From assembly GCA_934096945.1 (NCBI GenBank), contig CAKOND010000001.1, forward strand, positions 80,032 through 144,031: DNA of 64,000 nt, given 5' to 3'. The translations under genes were made by a program, and so were the position numbers. The number at the start of each line of letters is the position of its first letter. Within the stretch, counting starts at the first letter, position 1. Shown here in pieces: positions 44,011 to 52,566 of this stretch. This DNA comes from an uncultured Bacilli bacterium (GTDB lineage: Bacteria; Bacillota_I; Bacilli_A; RF39; UBA660). The notes under the pieces are model-generated. The model saw only the letters and a list, made by a program, of their open reading frames with translations. It was not told the DNA's origin and ran no database searches.

Positions 44011-45154
44011 ATTTTTGCCTCCTTAAACTGATACTTGAAATAAGTAACATTATAAGTGAAAATACAAGTAAACTTAAAATATTAAAAATATATCTACTTT
44101 CAAATCCATAATAATATAGAGCATAGAAGCCATCTGTAATCATTGCAGCAGGATTTATCATGTTTAAGATAGGTATATTTTTATCAATTACATATTTCAT
44201 AGTAATACCCATCATACCTGATAAAAATGATAGAAACATGGTAACAGCTATTAGAATACCACTTTTAGCATTTTCATTTGTTTTTAAAATAGTGCCAATA
44301 ATACATCCAAGTGATAAACCAGCAAGAGAACCAACAACAGCAAGAAGTGCAATTAACCAAATATTAGAGTTATAATCTATCTTTAAAATAAATATTGTAT
44401 AGATAAATAAAAGAATTAAACCGAGTATTTGCACAACTAAACTTGCAAGTAAACCGCTAAGTAAAAGTGTACTTTTAGGGATCGGAGCTGTACTATTTCT
44501 CTTACCTACACTACTCATATTTGGCATATTTTTATTTATAATATACATTGATATTGCTCCACCATATAAAGCAGCCATAGCAATTAATGTATAATATTCA
44601 ATCATTGTATAACTTAAATTACTTCTGGATATATTTTTAAATTCTATTGTTTCATTCAAACTATCCATTACATTACTTATTACCATTTGATAATCTAAAT
44701 TACCTTTACTTATTTCCTCATTTACTGTATTTTCAATTATTTTTTTATTACTATTTACTTCATCTACAAAAAACTTAAGTATAGTTTCATATATACCATT
44801 ATCATTTATAGTTATATTTACATCACTATTATTAAATTCTAAGTAACCAGTTATTTCTTTATTTTCTAGCATTTTACTTGCATCTTTCTTATTTACCACT
44901 TTTACATTAAATAATTTATTATTACCATCTTTACTTGCTTCATTTATAGTTTCTTTAAATATAGTGTTATTATCATAATCAGGACTATCCACAACTGCAA
45001 TATTAAAGGCATGAAAAGCTTCATTATTTTCAATATCTTTAAAGGCCATATGAAAAAATGTACCAAGTAATATTGGAAAAATAAATGTCCAGAAAATAAG
45101 GGATTTATTTCTAAAAAGTACTTTTAAAGAATATTTAAAATTATGAATAAACAT
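43997..45154 (-). CDS. ABC-2 type permease, first subunit
   Basis: 385 residues. FKYSLKVLFRNKSLIFWTFI at the N-terminus precedes a helix and a large extracytoplasmic domain (about 45-180), then helices from MIEYYTLIAMAALYGGAISM onward. VGKRNSTAPIPKSTLLLSGL is the cytoplasmic coupling loop. The start overlaps the ATPase stop (TAATG). Confidence 0.88.
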   Translation of the reverse strand: MFIHNFKYSLKVLFRNKSLIFWTFIFPILLGTFFHMAFKDIENNEAFHAFNIAVVDSPDYDNNTIFKETINEASKDGNNKLFNVKVVNKKDASKMLENKEITGYLEFNNSDVNITINDNGIYETILKFFVDEVNSNKKIIENTVNEEISKGNLDYQMVISNVMDSLNETIEFKNISRSNLSYTMIEYYTLIAMAALYGGAISMYIINKNMPNMSSVGKRNSTAPIPKSTLLLSGLLASLVVQILGLILLFIYTIFILKIDYNSNIWLIALLAVVGSLAGLSLGCIIGTILKTNENAKSGILIAVTMFLSFLSGMMGITMKYVIDKNIPILNMINPAAMITDGFYALYYYGFESRYIFNILSLLVFSLIMLLISSISLRRQKYDSI

Positions 45155-46095
45155 TAATCTCTCAAATCCTTTCCAGTAAGCTCTAAGAACACATCATTAA
45201 GTGTTGGTCTTTCACTAAATATCTTAGAATAAGTAACTTTTTTAGAATGTAAAAAGCTAATTAATTCACCAAGATTATCTTTACCCTTTTTATAAGTAAT
45301 TACTAAAATATTTCTATTTTCTATAACACTATCAACAGTTTTAAATGTTTTTATTTCATCCACTACTTTAGGACTTATTTTCTTTACTTCTAAAGTTATT
45401 TTTTCTTCAAGTTTAGCAAGTGATTTTAACTCATCAGTTGTACCTTCTGCTAAAATTTTACCTTTATCAAGTATAATTATTCTGTCACAAATCATTTCTA
45501 CTTCTTCCATATAATGAGTTGTATAAACAATCGTAGCTCCTTCATCACGTAGTTTTTTAATGCCATCTAAGATATTATTTCTACTTTGAGGATCTACCGC
45601 AACAGTTGGTTCATCTAAAAATATTAATTTAGGTTTATGAGCTATACCACAAGCAATATTAAGTCTTCTAAGAAGTCCTCCAGATAATTGTTTTGGATAA
45701 AACTTAGTAAACTCTTTCAAACCTACTAGATTTATGGCATCTTCTACATAGGACTTTCTTAAAAGTTTATCACTTACATAAAGACCACAGAAATAATCTA
45801 TATTTTCGCAAACAGTAAGTTCTTCAAAAACTGCTACTTCTTGAAATATTACTCCAATATTTCTTTTAATATCATAAGCATCTGGCTTCATTTCTTTACC
45901 AAATATTTTAATTGTCCCTTTTTCAAACTTTAGCAAATTAAGTATAGAATTAATCGTCGTAGATTTACCACTTCCATTTGGTCCAAGTAATCCTAGAATT
46001 TCTCCTTCATAAACATCAAAAGACAAATCATCTATTGCTTTTAAATTCTTATAACTTTTGCTTAAGTTTTTTACTTCAATTATTTTTTTCATCAT
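45154..46095 (-). CDS. ABC exporter ATP-binding protein
   Basis: 313 residues. Walker A GLLGPNGSGKSTTINS (about 36-51), signature QLSGGLLRRLNIACG, Walker B KLIFLDEPTVAVDPQSRN and the switch His in TTHYMEE. The C-terminal 80 residues are the extra domain of DrrA/NodI-type exporters. Such systems often pump drugs or lipids. It begins directly after the tetR stop, sharing a GGAG site. Confidence 0.93.
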   Translation of the reverse strand: MMKKIIEVKNLSKSYKNLKAIDDLSFDVYEGEILGLLGPNGSGKSTTINSILNLLKFEKGTIKIFGKEMKPDAYDIKRNIGVIFQEVAVFEELTVCENIDYFCGLYVSDKLLRKSYVEDAINLVGLKEFTKFYPKQLSGGLLRRLNIACGIAHKPKLIFLDEPTVAVDPQSRNNILDGIKKLRDEGATIVYTTHYMEEVEMICDRIIILDKGKILAEGTTDELKSLAKLEEKITLEVKKISPKVVDEIKTFKTVDSVIENRNILVITYKKGKDNLGELISFLHSKKVTYSKIFSERPTLNDVFLELTGKDLRD

Positions 46096-46671
46096 TTATT
46101 CTCCTTCTTTATTATTTTCCAAAAGTACTAAAGCTCTAAACTCACTTGATAAAAGCTCACTTATTTCTTCATCATTTAAATTAACAGCTTTACATGCAAT
46201 TAAAGTAGCTAGTCCATGAGTAAATAACCACATCTTAACATGAAATGATTTTAAGTTTTTCCCCGTTAAACTAGTACTCATATTTATATATTTTTCTACT
46301 TCATCAAAATTACCATCCGCATTATCAATAAATTCACTTATTGAAAAATTAGTTTTACTCATAAATAACACTTTAAATATATTATTTTCTTTCTTAGCAA
46401 ACTTTATATAATTAATACCTGTCTGCTTATACTTTGGCATTTCATCATTCATATTATTTGTTATAAAATCATAAAAATATTTTATCATTTTCTTATTTAA
46501 TTCATTTAATAACTCTTCACTATTTTCAAACTGATAATATATTGGTCTTATAGAACAATTTAACTTCTTAGCAATTTCTCTATTACTTACCTTTTCTATA
46601 CCATCATTTCTAACTATTTCAAGTGCTGCCTTAAGTATATCATCTTTACCTATTTTTATTTGCTTTGGCAA
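46096..46671 (-). CDS. TetR-family transcriptional repressor
   Basis: 191 residues. The N-terminal helix-turn-helix reads ILKAALEIVRNDGIEKVSNR, EIAKKLNCSIRPIYYQFENS, a textbook TetR DNA-binding domain. The C-terminal ligand domain is divergent. First gene of the exporter operon; the palindrome between its own -35 and -10 boxes indicates autorepression relieved by a transported compound (inference). Confidence 0.9.
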   Translation of the reverse strand: MPKQIKIGKDDILKAALEIVRNDGIEKVSNREIAKKLNCSIRPIYYQFENSEELLNELNKKMIKYFYDFITNNMNDEMPKYKQTGINYIKFAKKENNIFKVLFMSKTNFSISEFIDNADGNFDEVEKYINMSTSLTGKNLKSFHVKMWLFTHGLATLIACKAVNLNDEEISELLSSEFRALVLLENNKEGE

Positions 46672-46693
46672 TCTATCACCTTCTTATAGCTAA

Positions 46694-46722
46694 ATTGTAT
46701 CACGCGATACATTATTTGTAAA
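46694..46722 (-). promoter_or_regulatory. Promoter and TetR operator of the exporter operon
   Basis: TTTACA, 17 bases, TACAAT on the minus strand. The palindrome TGTATCACGCGATACA (46696-46711) overlaps the -10 box and spacer, the usual position for TetR repression. Confidence 0.75.
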
Positions 46723-46735
46723 GAAAAAAAGAACA

Positions 46736-47172
46736 TTACTTTTTAAACCACATATACATTCCATCTTCAGCAACATTCTTTTTTACTTTGAAACCAAAAG
46801 ATTCATAAAATAATTGCTTCTCTAGTGCAGACTACTATTGTATCATCACCTCTTCCCCATCTTTTAAATCTTTTCTCATATAATCTAGCAAAGAATTAAT
46901 TAAAAGTCTTCCATAGCCTTAACCTTGATACTCTTGAACTACCACAACATCCATGATTAATACCGCATAACATTCATCCGTTACAAATCTTGCCATACCA
47001 ATTGTGTTATTATTTATCACACATTTAACATTAATACCATTTTCTAAAGATTTTCTAAGTAATCTTTCTGATGGTATTTTCCATCCCCTGCATTTAAAAT
47101 AGTAATAAATTCTTCAATTTTCAAATTATTATATAAAATCATATAATAACCGATATTCACACTATACCTCAT
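46736..47172 (-). pseudogene. Dead GNAT acetyltransferase gene
   Basis: The three frames together encode MRYSVNIGYYMILYNNLKIE, SERLLRKSLENGINVKCVI, ARFVTDECYAVLIMDVVVVQ and YESFGFKVKKNVAEDGMYMW, a complete small GNAT enzyme. It has a frameshift near codon 30, a stop in place of a residue in the acetyl-CoA loop (EYQG-stop-GYGRLLI) and stops before SALEKQLFYESFGF. Several inactivating changes rule out a single sequencing error. Confidence 0.85.
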
Positions 47173-47180
47173 TTAGTCCA

Positions 47181-47217
47181 AAAGAAAAAGATGTTAAAAC
47201 ATTTTTTCAACATCTTT
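47181..47217 (-). terminator. Terminator overlapping the spoVIF stop
   Basis: AAAGATGTT and AACATCTTT stem followed by T on the minus strand. Confidence 0.75.
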
Positions 47218-47436
47218 AGGAACTTTATCATCTACAATTTTACTTATTATTTTTTTCTTTTGTTCATCGGTTACTTTCTTACCCGTCATTTTACTTAAAG
47301 TATCAATTACCTCCATCAAAGTTTTTTCATCCTTCATATTTCCTTTTTGTAGTTTTTCTGCCAGACTTATGATAGTATTCTTATCCACTTTAGTTTTCTT
47401 TTCTACCTTTTTAAAGAATTCATCCCCAAATTTCAT
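47194..47436 (-). CDS. SpoVIF-like (stage VI sporulation protein F) family protein
   Basis: 80 residues: DEFFKKVEKKTKVDKNTIIS, LAEKLQKGNMKDEKTLMEVI, ending PKDVEKMF. This matches the F-F-K-x-V-E-K-K-T-x-V start, the N-x-K-D-E-K-T block and the P-x-D-x-x-K-M-F end of SpoVIF (YjcC) of Bacillus, which is needed for late coat assembly. TAGGAGG ribosome site. Its terminator overlaps the stop. Divergent from the 47.5-kb gene. Confidence 0.85.
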   Translation of the reverse strand: MKFGDEFFKKVEKKTKVDKNTIISLAEKLQKGNMKDEKTLMEVIDTLSKMTGKKVTDEQKKKIISKIVDDKVPKDVEKMF

Positions 47437-47468
47437 ATGCTATCCTCCTAAGATAGTATATGCCAAAT

Positions 47469-47513
47469 TTGACAAATGCGCCCATTTGCTATATAATACT
47501 CGCAACAAATGGG
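47469..47513 (+). promoter_or_regulatory. Promoter with flanking inverted repeat
   Basis: TTGACA (47469-47474), 17 bases, TATAAT (47492-47497). CCCATTTG (47481-47488) and CAAATGGG (47506-47513) form an inverted repeat that brackets the -10 box, a likely operator or 5' hairpin. Confidence 0.7.
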
Positions 47514-47521
47514 GTGTTGGT

Positions 47522-48340
47522 ATGGTTACTTTTGAAGACATAAAAGATGTTTTTAATAAAACAAATGATATAGAGCTAAGTAAAATATATACAAAAAGGC
47601 AAAAAACAAACATTGATATAAACAAAGAAGCATGCAAAGAAATTCTTCTTGATTTTCCTTGTGATGCATCAACAGTTCCTCATAACTATGATGATATAGA
47701 AAAAATAAATTATTTAATAATCATGTATCTAAACTGTGGGCATCCATATATTATCAAAAGAGTCAAAGAAATTCTTCATAAATACAACTATCGCCTAAAC
47801 TCTGAACTTTTAAAAACTATGCAAAGAACAGACTTTTATTTTAGCGGCGACATAAAACCAGAAGCTTACCAAATTTTAGCAAGCGGAGCTTTTTCAATCA
47901 AAGAAAGAAAAGAAATTACAAATAAACATGTTCTTCTAGGATCAACCATCGGAGATATAAATATATATCCATTAGACACATACTTCGGTTTTGAAAGAGT
48001 TGATACTAGTAAAAGACGCGGTTTTTGTCATAATCTAACTAGTGATATTCTTAAATACAATTTCCATCTTTATGGAGCATATTACTATATACCTTTTGAA
48101 TTTAAAGGTTACATGGAACATTCAGTATTAATTGACCCAACTGAAAACCTAGTACTAGACTTTGCTAACAATATCGTAGTGCCTTTTGATATTTGGCAAA
48201 AGTATTATAACGCTCCAACTATATGCATAAATGGTAAAGATTTTAATGAATTAAGCAAAAGATGTAAAGATGAGCTTGATATTAATCTTACAACATGTAC
48301 ATTAGATAGCGTAAGAAGAATTAGAAAGAAATCGTATTAA
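47522..48340 (+). CDS. Uncharacterised protein, possibly papain/transglutaminase fold
   Basis: 272 residues, soluble. A helical first half precedes a region with GFCHNLTSDIL (Cys169-His170), then YMEHSVLIDPTENLVLDF (His200, Asp205, Asp213). The order Cys, a spaced H-S, and V-L-I-D-P-T is that of transglutaminase-like and other papain-fold enzymes, so a cysteine hydrolase is possible. I do not recognise the family. The ATG at 47522 follows GGGGTG; longer frames upstream cross the promoter and are rejected. Confidence 0.7.
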   Translation: MVTFEDIKDVFNKTNDIELSKIYTKRQKTNIDINKEACKEILLDFPCDASTVPHNYDDIEKINYLIIMYLNCGHPYIIKRVKEILHKYNYRLNSELLKTMQRTDFYFSGDIKPEAYQILASGAFSIKERKEITNKHVLLGSTIGDINIYPLDTYFGFERVDTSKRRGFCHNLTSDILKYNFHLYGAYYYIPFEFKGYMEHSVLIDPTENLVLDFANNIVVPFDIWQKYYNAPTICINGKDFNELSKRCKDELDINLTTCTLDSVRRIRKKSY

Positions 48341-48362
48341 TTACATTAAAATTTCTTAAAAT

Positions 48363-48395
48363 AAATAAACAGATATTCAAAGTATCTGTTTATTT
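48363..48395 (+). terminator. Strong bidirectional hairpin
   Basis: AAATAAACAGATA and TATCTGTTTATTT, perfect 13-bp arms, between the 47.5-kb gene and the convergent remnant. Confidence 0.8.
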
Positions 48396-48562
48396 ACATA
48401 TTGCAAATGAAAAAAATCTGTAGTATATGTTATTGCACTTAAATTAGCAGATGTTGGACTTCCCCCTTGAGCTTGAAAATATACTAAAGTAGCACTAAAT
48501 ATTAATACCCAAAAAGTTACAATAGCAATAACACTTAACACTTTAGTTTTTCCACTTTCCAT
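48377..48562 (-). pseudogene. N-terminal remnant of SipW-type surface protein family
   Basis: MESGKTKVLSVIAIVTFW, TLVYFQAQGGSPTSANL and TYTTDFF match the signal and mature start of the 10.2- and 14.4-kb family. The frame then degenerates and ends inside a terminator hairpin. Only about 45 codons remain recognisable. A short exported peptide cannot be excluded, but no ribosome site is obvious. Confidence 0.65.
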
Positions 48563-48605
48563 AAAAATTTCTATTTCTTTCTACATTTATTTTATATTAT
48601 ATCCT

Positions 48606-49985
48606 TTACAAAATATCAATCGTTTTATTATATTTTTCAATCATAGGTAAATATATATTTTTAAGAGACATTATACCCGCTTCACTCGTCGCTTCAGCCC
48701 TAAAAGTAATATTTGGTCCTGTATTTGAAGCCCTAACTAAAACCCATCCATTGGTATAAGTAATTCTAACTCCATCAATATCATTAATTGGATAATTTTT
48801 AAGTTTAGCATACGCTTTAATTTGTTCAACTACATTAAATTTTACTAAATCATCACTTGGAATTTTTATTTCAGGTGTAGAATAATACCTCGGATAATTT
48901 TTAACAAGTTTACTTAACTTCTCATTTGTCCTACTTAAAATTTCCAAAAGTCTAAGTGAAGCATAAATAGCACTTGCACAATCTGCATCTCTATCTCTAA
49001 AATACAAATGTCCAGAATACTCACCTCCAAAAGGTAAATTATCTTCATGTGTTTTAAACTGTGTATATGATGCTCCAGTTCTATAGCATACTCCTTTCCC
49101 ACCCCATAAATTTATCATATCTTCCATAGATTTAGAACATTTAATATCATACAAAAATGTTTTATTTGCTACACTATTAAACATATCTTGTATATATAAG
49201 AGCATTAAATATTCAATTGGCATTATTTCACCATTTTCCATAACAACCCCAATTCTGTCTGCATCTCCATCATAAGCAACACCAAAATCAGCTCTATTAT
49301 CTTTAACTGCTTTTTGAAGTTGTACTAAATTTTCTGGAACTGCAGGATCAGGATGATGATTAGGAAAATTACCATCAGGTATATCATTTATATAAATCGG
49401 TATGCAATACATATTATCAAATACTTTTCTTACAATATGTGAAGCTGCTCCATTTCCAGGATCAATGACAACTTTTCTTTTATTTTTCCCAAATTTCAAA
49501 GAATATTTCAAGTATTCAAGATATTTATTTGTAATATTTGTATTGGTTATTCTTCCTTGTCCATTTTTAAAATTACCTGCTAAAGTATACTTTTTAAAAT
49601 CTTCAATCATTTCTCCTCGAGCATTAATCATACCATCAAAAGAAAATTTAAACCCATTATCATCCTTTGGATTATGAGAAGCTGTAACCATTATACCAGG
49701 CATTTGATTTACATATCTAGCATAATAATTCATTGGTGTTGTTGTAAAGCCCAAAGATACAATATTTATTCCACTTGAAACTAAACCTTTAATTAAATTT
49801 TGCGTAAGAGTTTCACTAGACAATCTATTATCATGAGAAACAATACAAGATGTTTTATTATATTTTTCCTGTAAATAAGAACCATAACTTTTTCCTATAG
49901 TAAAAGCTGTTTGCTCATTTATAGTCGTAGGATAAGTACCTCTTATATCATATGCCCTAAATATTTCTTCATTTATGGTATTCAT
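48606..49985 (-). CDS. Phosphomannomutase/phosphoglucomutase
   Basis: 459 residues of the alpha-phosphohexomutase family, interconverting hexose 1- and 6-phosphates for surface polysaccharide precursors. The N-terminus FRAYDIRGTYP, active-site phosphoserine loop VTASHNPKDDNG (about 99-110), metal loop YDGDADRIG (about 239), sugar loop PFGGEYSGHLYFRD (about 322) and phosphate loop RASNTGPNITFRAEATS near the end are all present. The loop set favours AlgC/ManB-type dual specificity over GlmM. GAGGGG ribosome site; 17 bases after deoD. Confidence 0.95.
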   Translation of the reverse strand: MNTINEEIFRAYDIRGTYPTTINEQTAFTIGKSYGSYLQEKYNKTSCIVSHDNRLSSETLTQNLIKGLVSSGINIVSLGFTTTPMNYYARYVNQMPGIMVTASHNPKDDNGFKFSFDGMINARGEMIEDFKKYTLAGNFKNGQGRITNTNITNKYLEYLKYSLKFGKNKRKVVIDPGNGAASHIVRKVFDNMYCIPIYINDIPDGNFPNHHPDPAVPENLVQLQKAVKDNRADFGVAYDGDADRIGVVMENGEIMPIEYLMLLYIQDMFNSVANKTFLYDIKCSKSMEDMINLWGGKGVCYRTGASYTQFKTHEDNLPFGGEYSGHLYFRDRDADCASAIYASLRLLEILSRTNEKLSKLVKNYPRYYSTPEIKIPSDDLVKFNVVEQIKAYAKLKNYPINDIDGVRITYTNGWVLVRASNTGPNITFRAEATSEAGIMSLKNIYLPMIEKYNKTIDIL

Positions 49986-50001
49986 TTAGATCCCCTCTTT
50001 A

Positions 50002-50739
50002 TTATTTTATTATTGCTTCTAAAGCTAACTTTATCATATTATTAAGTGAAGTTTGTCTTTCTTCAATGGATAGAACAACATTACTATATTTTGAGTCAAC
50101 TACTGTTGCCATGGCTGTTGCGCATCTTCCCATACTATTAGCAACATGAATAAGTCCAAAAGCTTCCATTTCTTCTCCTAAAACTTCATATTCTTTTGGT
50201 ATTCTTGAAAGAACTCTCTCAAAATCAATATATGGACCAAAAACATCCATTGTGGTAAGCATTCCTTTATGTAAATTATTACTTAAACTAAGTTCATCAG
50301 CAGCTTTAACAACATTATCATTAAGATTTTTATCAGCAACAACTACTCTTTCTCGATAATTATTATATGTATAAGCAAAGTTAGACTCACTATATACACT
50401 TTCACTTAAAAGCATATCATTTATGTTTGCTTTTGGACTAACTGCACCACAAGTTCCAATTCTAATAATTTTTTGAACATCAAAAAAGTGAAATAATTCA
50501 AATGAATAAATTCCTATACTAGGCATACCCATTCCACTTCCCATAACTGTTATAGGAACACCTTTATAAGTACCAGTAAAACCTAGCATATTACGTACAC
50601 TTGTAACACACTTAGCGTTTTCCAAAAAGTTTTCTGCAATATACTTTGCTCTTAAAGGGTCTCCTGGCATTAAAACCAATTTTGCTATATCAGATTTATT
50701 TTCTACTTCAATATGTATTGGATTTTCACCTAAAAACAT
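50002..50739 (-). CDS. deoD: Purine nucleoside phosphorylase DeoD
   Basis: A hexameric purine nucleoside phosphorylase of 245 residues. LMPGDPLRAKYIAENFLENA (phosphate site), MLGFTGTYKGVPITVMGSGM, RIGTCGAVS and EMEAFGLIHVA (nucleoside site) are standard. The catalytic Asp near residue 207, usually S-D, reads VVDSKYSNVVLS, i.e. VxDS. Same direction as the mutase gene downstream. GGTGG ribosome site. Confidence 0.95.
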   Translation of the reverse strand: MFLGENPIHIEVENKSDIAKLVLMPGDPLRAKYIAENFLENAKCVTSVRNMLGFTGTYKGVPITVMGSGMGMPSIGIYSFELFHFFDVQKIIRIGTCGAVSPKANINDMLLSESVYSESNFAYTYNNYRERVVVADKNLNDNVVKAADELSLSNNLHKGMLTTMDVFGPYIDFERVLSRIPKEYEVLGEEMEAFGLIHVANSMGRCATAMATVVDSKYSNVVLSIEERQTSLNNMIKLALEAIIK

Positions 50740-50810
50740 TTTTATCCACCACTACTTTCTAGTATAATTTTACCAAAAAAATATACTTTTTACTAGTATA
50801 TTTTTAAAAC

Positions 50811-50838
50811 TTGACAAAATTTTAAAAAAAGCTATATT
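50811..50838 (+). promoter_or_regulatory. Promoter of candidate small RNA
   Basis: TTGACA, 16 bases, TATATT on the plus strand. A weaker alternative, CTGACA, 18 bases, TATATG, lies 37 bases downstream. Confidence 0.5.
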
Positions 50839-50844
50839 TTCAAG

Positions 50845-50993
50845 CAACTGACAAAAATAATAATATATGGTTATATGTATATAGCAAAGAAAATTTGCAT
50901 AAATTAAAATGGAACATCCAGTATTGCGAGATTGGATGCTACCAATAGATTGTGTGTATCTAAATCAACCTCATTGATTTAGATGCTGTTTTT
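50845..50993 (+). ncRNA. Candidate small RNA ending in a terminator
   Basis: A plus-strand stretch with no open frame, between two leftward genes. Hairpins: GCAAA/TTTGC (50884-50898), CATCCA/TGGATG (50915-50938), and a perfect 10-bp stem ATCTAAATCA/TGATTTAGAT (50958-50984) followed by five T, a clear terminator. With a TTGACA promoter upstream this looks like an independent RNA of about 100-150 bases. No known RNA family recognised. It could be read instead as deoD leader on the other strand, but no terminator faces that way. Confidence 0.5.
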
Positions 50994-51054
50994 ATTTAAC
51001 TAGAACTATTACTTTAAAAGACAAAACTATCTTTTAATTTTAGTGTACTTTCTA

Positions 51055-51537
51055 TCATTTACATTTTTCTTCCATAACAATTGGTATTTTTATTAAATCT
51101 ATTTTATTATCAAAAGTTACTACTTTTACTTCTAAATATAAATTATCCTTTTTATACTTTTCACAAATACTTTTAGAATAATCACCTTTAAATGTTTTAC
51201 CACTTAAGAATTTATCTAATAAAATAGAAGATTCTTCTTTATATTCATAAGATGTTATTTCATTTATTGTACTTTCTTTTTTTTCAAATAATGTAGCATT
51301 TATCTCTTTATATTTAGAAATATTATAATTTTTACAATAAGTTATATTTTCTATAACATAACTACTTTTATCTTTATTATATAAAACATTTCCATATATA
51401 GAATATTCATTGCAATAAGATTTATTTTTTACTATATCACTATTATTATTTTTAATAAAAAGACATATTAATAAAACAATTATAAATATTATAATTGGCA
51501 ATATAAATAATATTTTCTTCATATTTAGTTTTTTCAT
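51055..51537 (-). CDS. Exported protein of unknown function, 160 residues
   Basis: A Lys-rich N-terminus and one long hydrophobic helix (about 8-28) precede a small domain with four cysteines (YCNEYSIYG, ITYCKN, SICEKYK, EEKCK) that may form disulfides. No recognised family. It is the last of three exported-protein genes running leftward from 53.6 kb, with a terminator in between. Confidence 0.6.
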   Translation of the reverse strand: MKKLNMKKILFILPIIIFIIVLLICLFIKNNNSDIVKNKSYCNEYSIYGNVLYNKDKSSYVIENITYCKNYNISKYKEINATLFEKKESTINEITSYEYKEESSILLDKFLSGKTFKGDYSKSICEKYKKDNLYLEVKVVTFDNKIDLIKIPIVMEEKCK

Positions 51538-51582
51538 TTTATCACTATCCTTGGATATAAATTAATTATATCACACCAAAAG

Positions 51583-51611
51583 AAAAACTACCACTAGAGT
51601 AGTTACTTTTT
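51583..51611 (-). terminator. Terminator after the 51.6-kb gene
   Basis: AACTAC and GTAGTT stem followed by TTTTTCTTTT on the minus strand. Confidence 0.65.
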
Positions 51612-51624
51612 CATAAATATATAT

Positions 51625-52566
51625 TTATTCTGTAAAATCTTTTATTTCTTCTTCAAAACAATCTTTATAATTATATTCTACATATTTTTTATTTCTATTT
51701 GTAAATGTATCACTAATTGGTATTAACGTATAATCTTTTAAAACAACATACTTATATGTAAAAGTTAAAACATCATCATAATATTTAGTTAACATATTCA
51801 TTTTTAATGTTGCACTTGTTTTTTCCCCATTTTTATAATAATCAACGACCTCATAAAAAGCTTTATCAGTTCTTATAATTCTATCATTATAAACATTAAG
51901 TATTTTTTCACCTTCATAATTACCTTCAATTTTAGTTTTGGCAAAACTATAGTCTTTCTTATTAATAAAATCATACCATGGAACACTTAATTTATAAATT
52001 ATATTATCTTTAACCATGTGTAAATTAAATATTAAATCATAATCTAATTTTTCACCATAAGTTTCTTTGCTATATGAGTCATAAAACTTCTCTAGTTCAT
52101 ATTTAGCATTTGCAAACATATTATATCCTGCTTCAACTTTATTGTCTAAATTAGTATCTTCAATAGAATAATATTTATCATCACTTGTAATAAAATGTAT
52201 ATCTGCCCCGAAAGGTATACCTATATTAACTATCTCTAGATCATCTGGAATATCTAATACTTTCCTATAACTAAATTCTCCGTTTTCTACCTTACTTGGA
52301 TCAAATATATAAGCTTTATTATTACTTATAAATGTATATTCATTAAAGTAAGTATTTTGATTTAATACTTCTCCACCTAAAAACTTTTTGTAATCTTCCT
52401 TTTTCTTTCCACTATTACTAGCAGCTTCTTCCACCAAAGATGTTTTTTTATTATCTTTAGTTTTATTATCTTTATAAGTATCTTTTTTGCCTAATAAAAT
52501 TATACCTAATATTAAAAGTATTAATAAAATAACGCCACCAATTATCCATATTTTCTTATTTTTCAT
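51625..52566 (-). CDS. Exported protein of unknown function, 313 residues
   Basis: N-terminal helix (about 5-25, WIIGGVILLILLILGIILLG), a charged linker, then a beta-rich extracytoplasmic domain with repeated Tyr- and Asp-rich strands (YFNEYTFISNNKAYIFDPSK). The shape suggests a beta-propeller-like or WG-type repeat fold, but I cannot confirm it. The start shares one base with the stop of the preceding gene, so the pair is translationally coupled. Confidence 0.62.
   Translation of the reverse strand: MKNKKIWIIGGVILLILLILGIILLGKKDTYKDNKTKDNKKTSLVEEAASNSGKKKEDYKKFLGGEVLNQNTYFNEYTFISNNKAYIFDPSKVENGEFSYRKVLDIPDDLEIVNIGIPFGADIHFITSDDKYYSIEDTNLDNKVEAGYNMFANAKYELEKFYDSYSKETYGEKLDYDLIFNLHMVKDNIIYKLSVPWYDFINKKDYSFAKTKIEGNYEGEKILNVYNDRIIRTDKAFYEVVDYYKNGEKTSATLKMNMLTKYYDDVLTFTYKYVVLKDYTLIPISDTFTNRNKKYVEYNYKDCFEEEIKDFTE

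Noticed and set aside
47369..47521. 51-codon upstream extension of the 47.5-kb gene
   Set aside because: It runs through the promoter and antisense to spoVIF; ATG at 47522 has a ribosome site.
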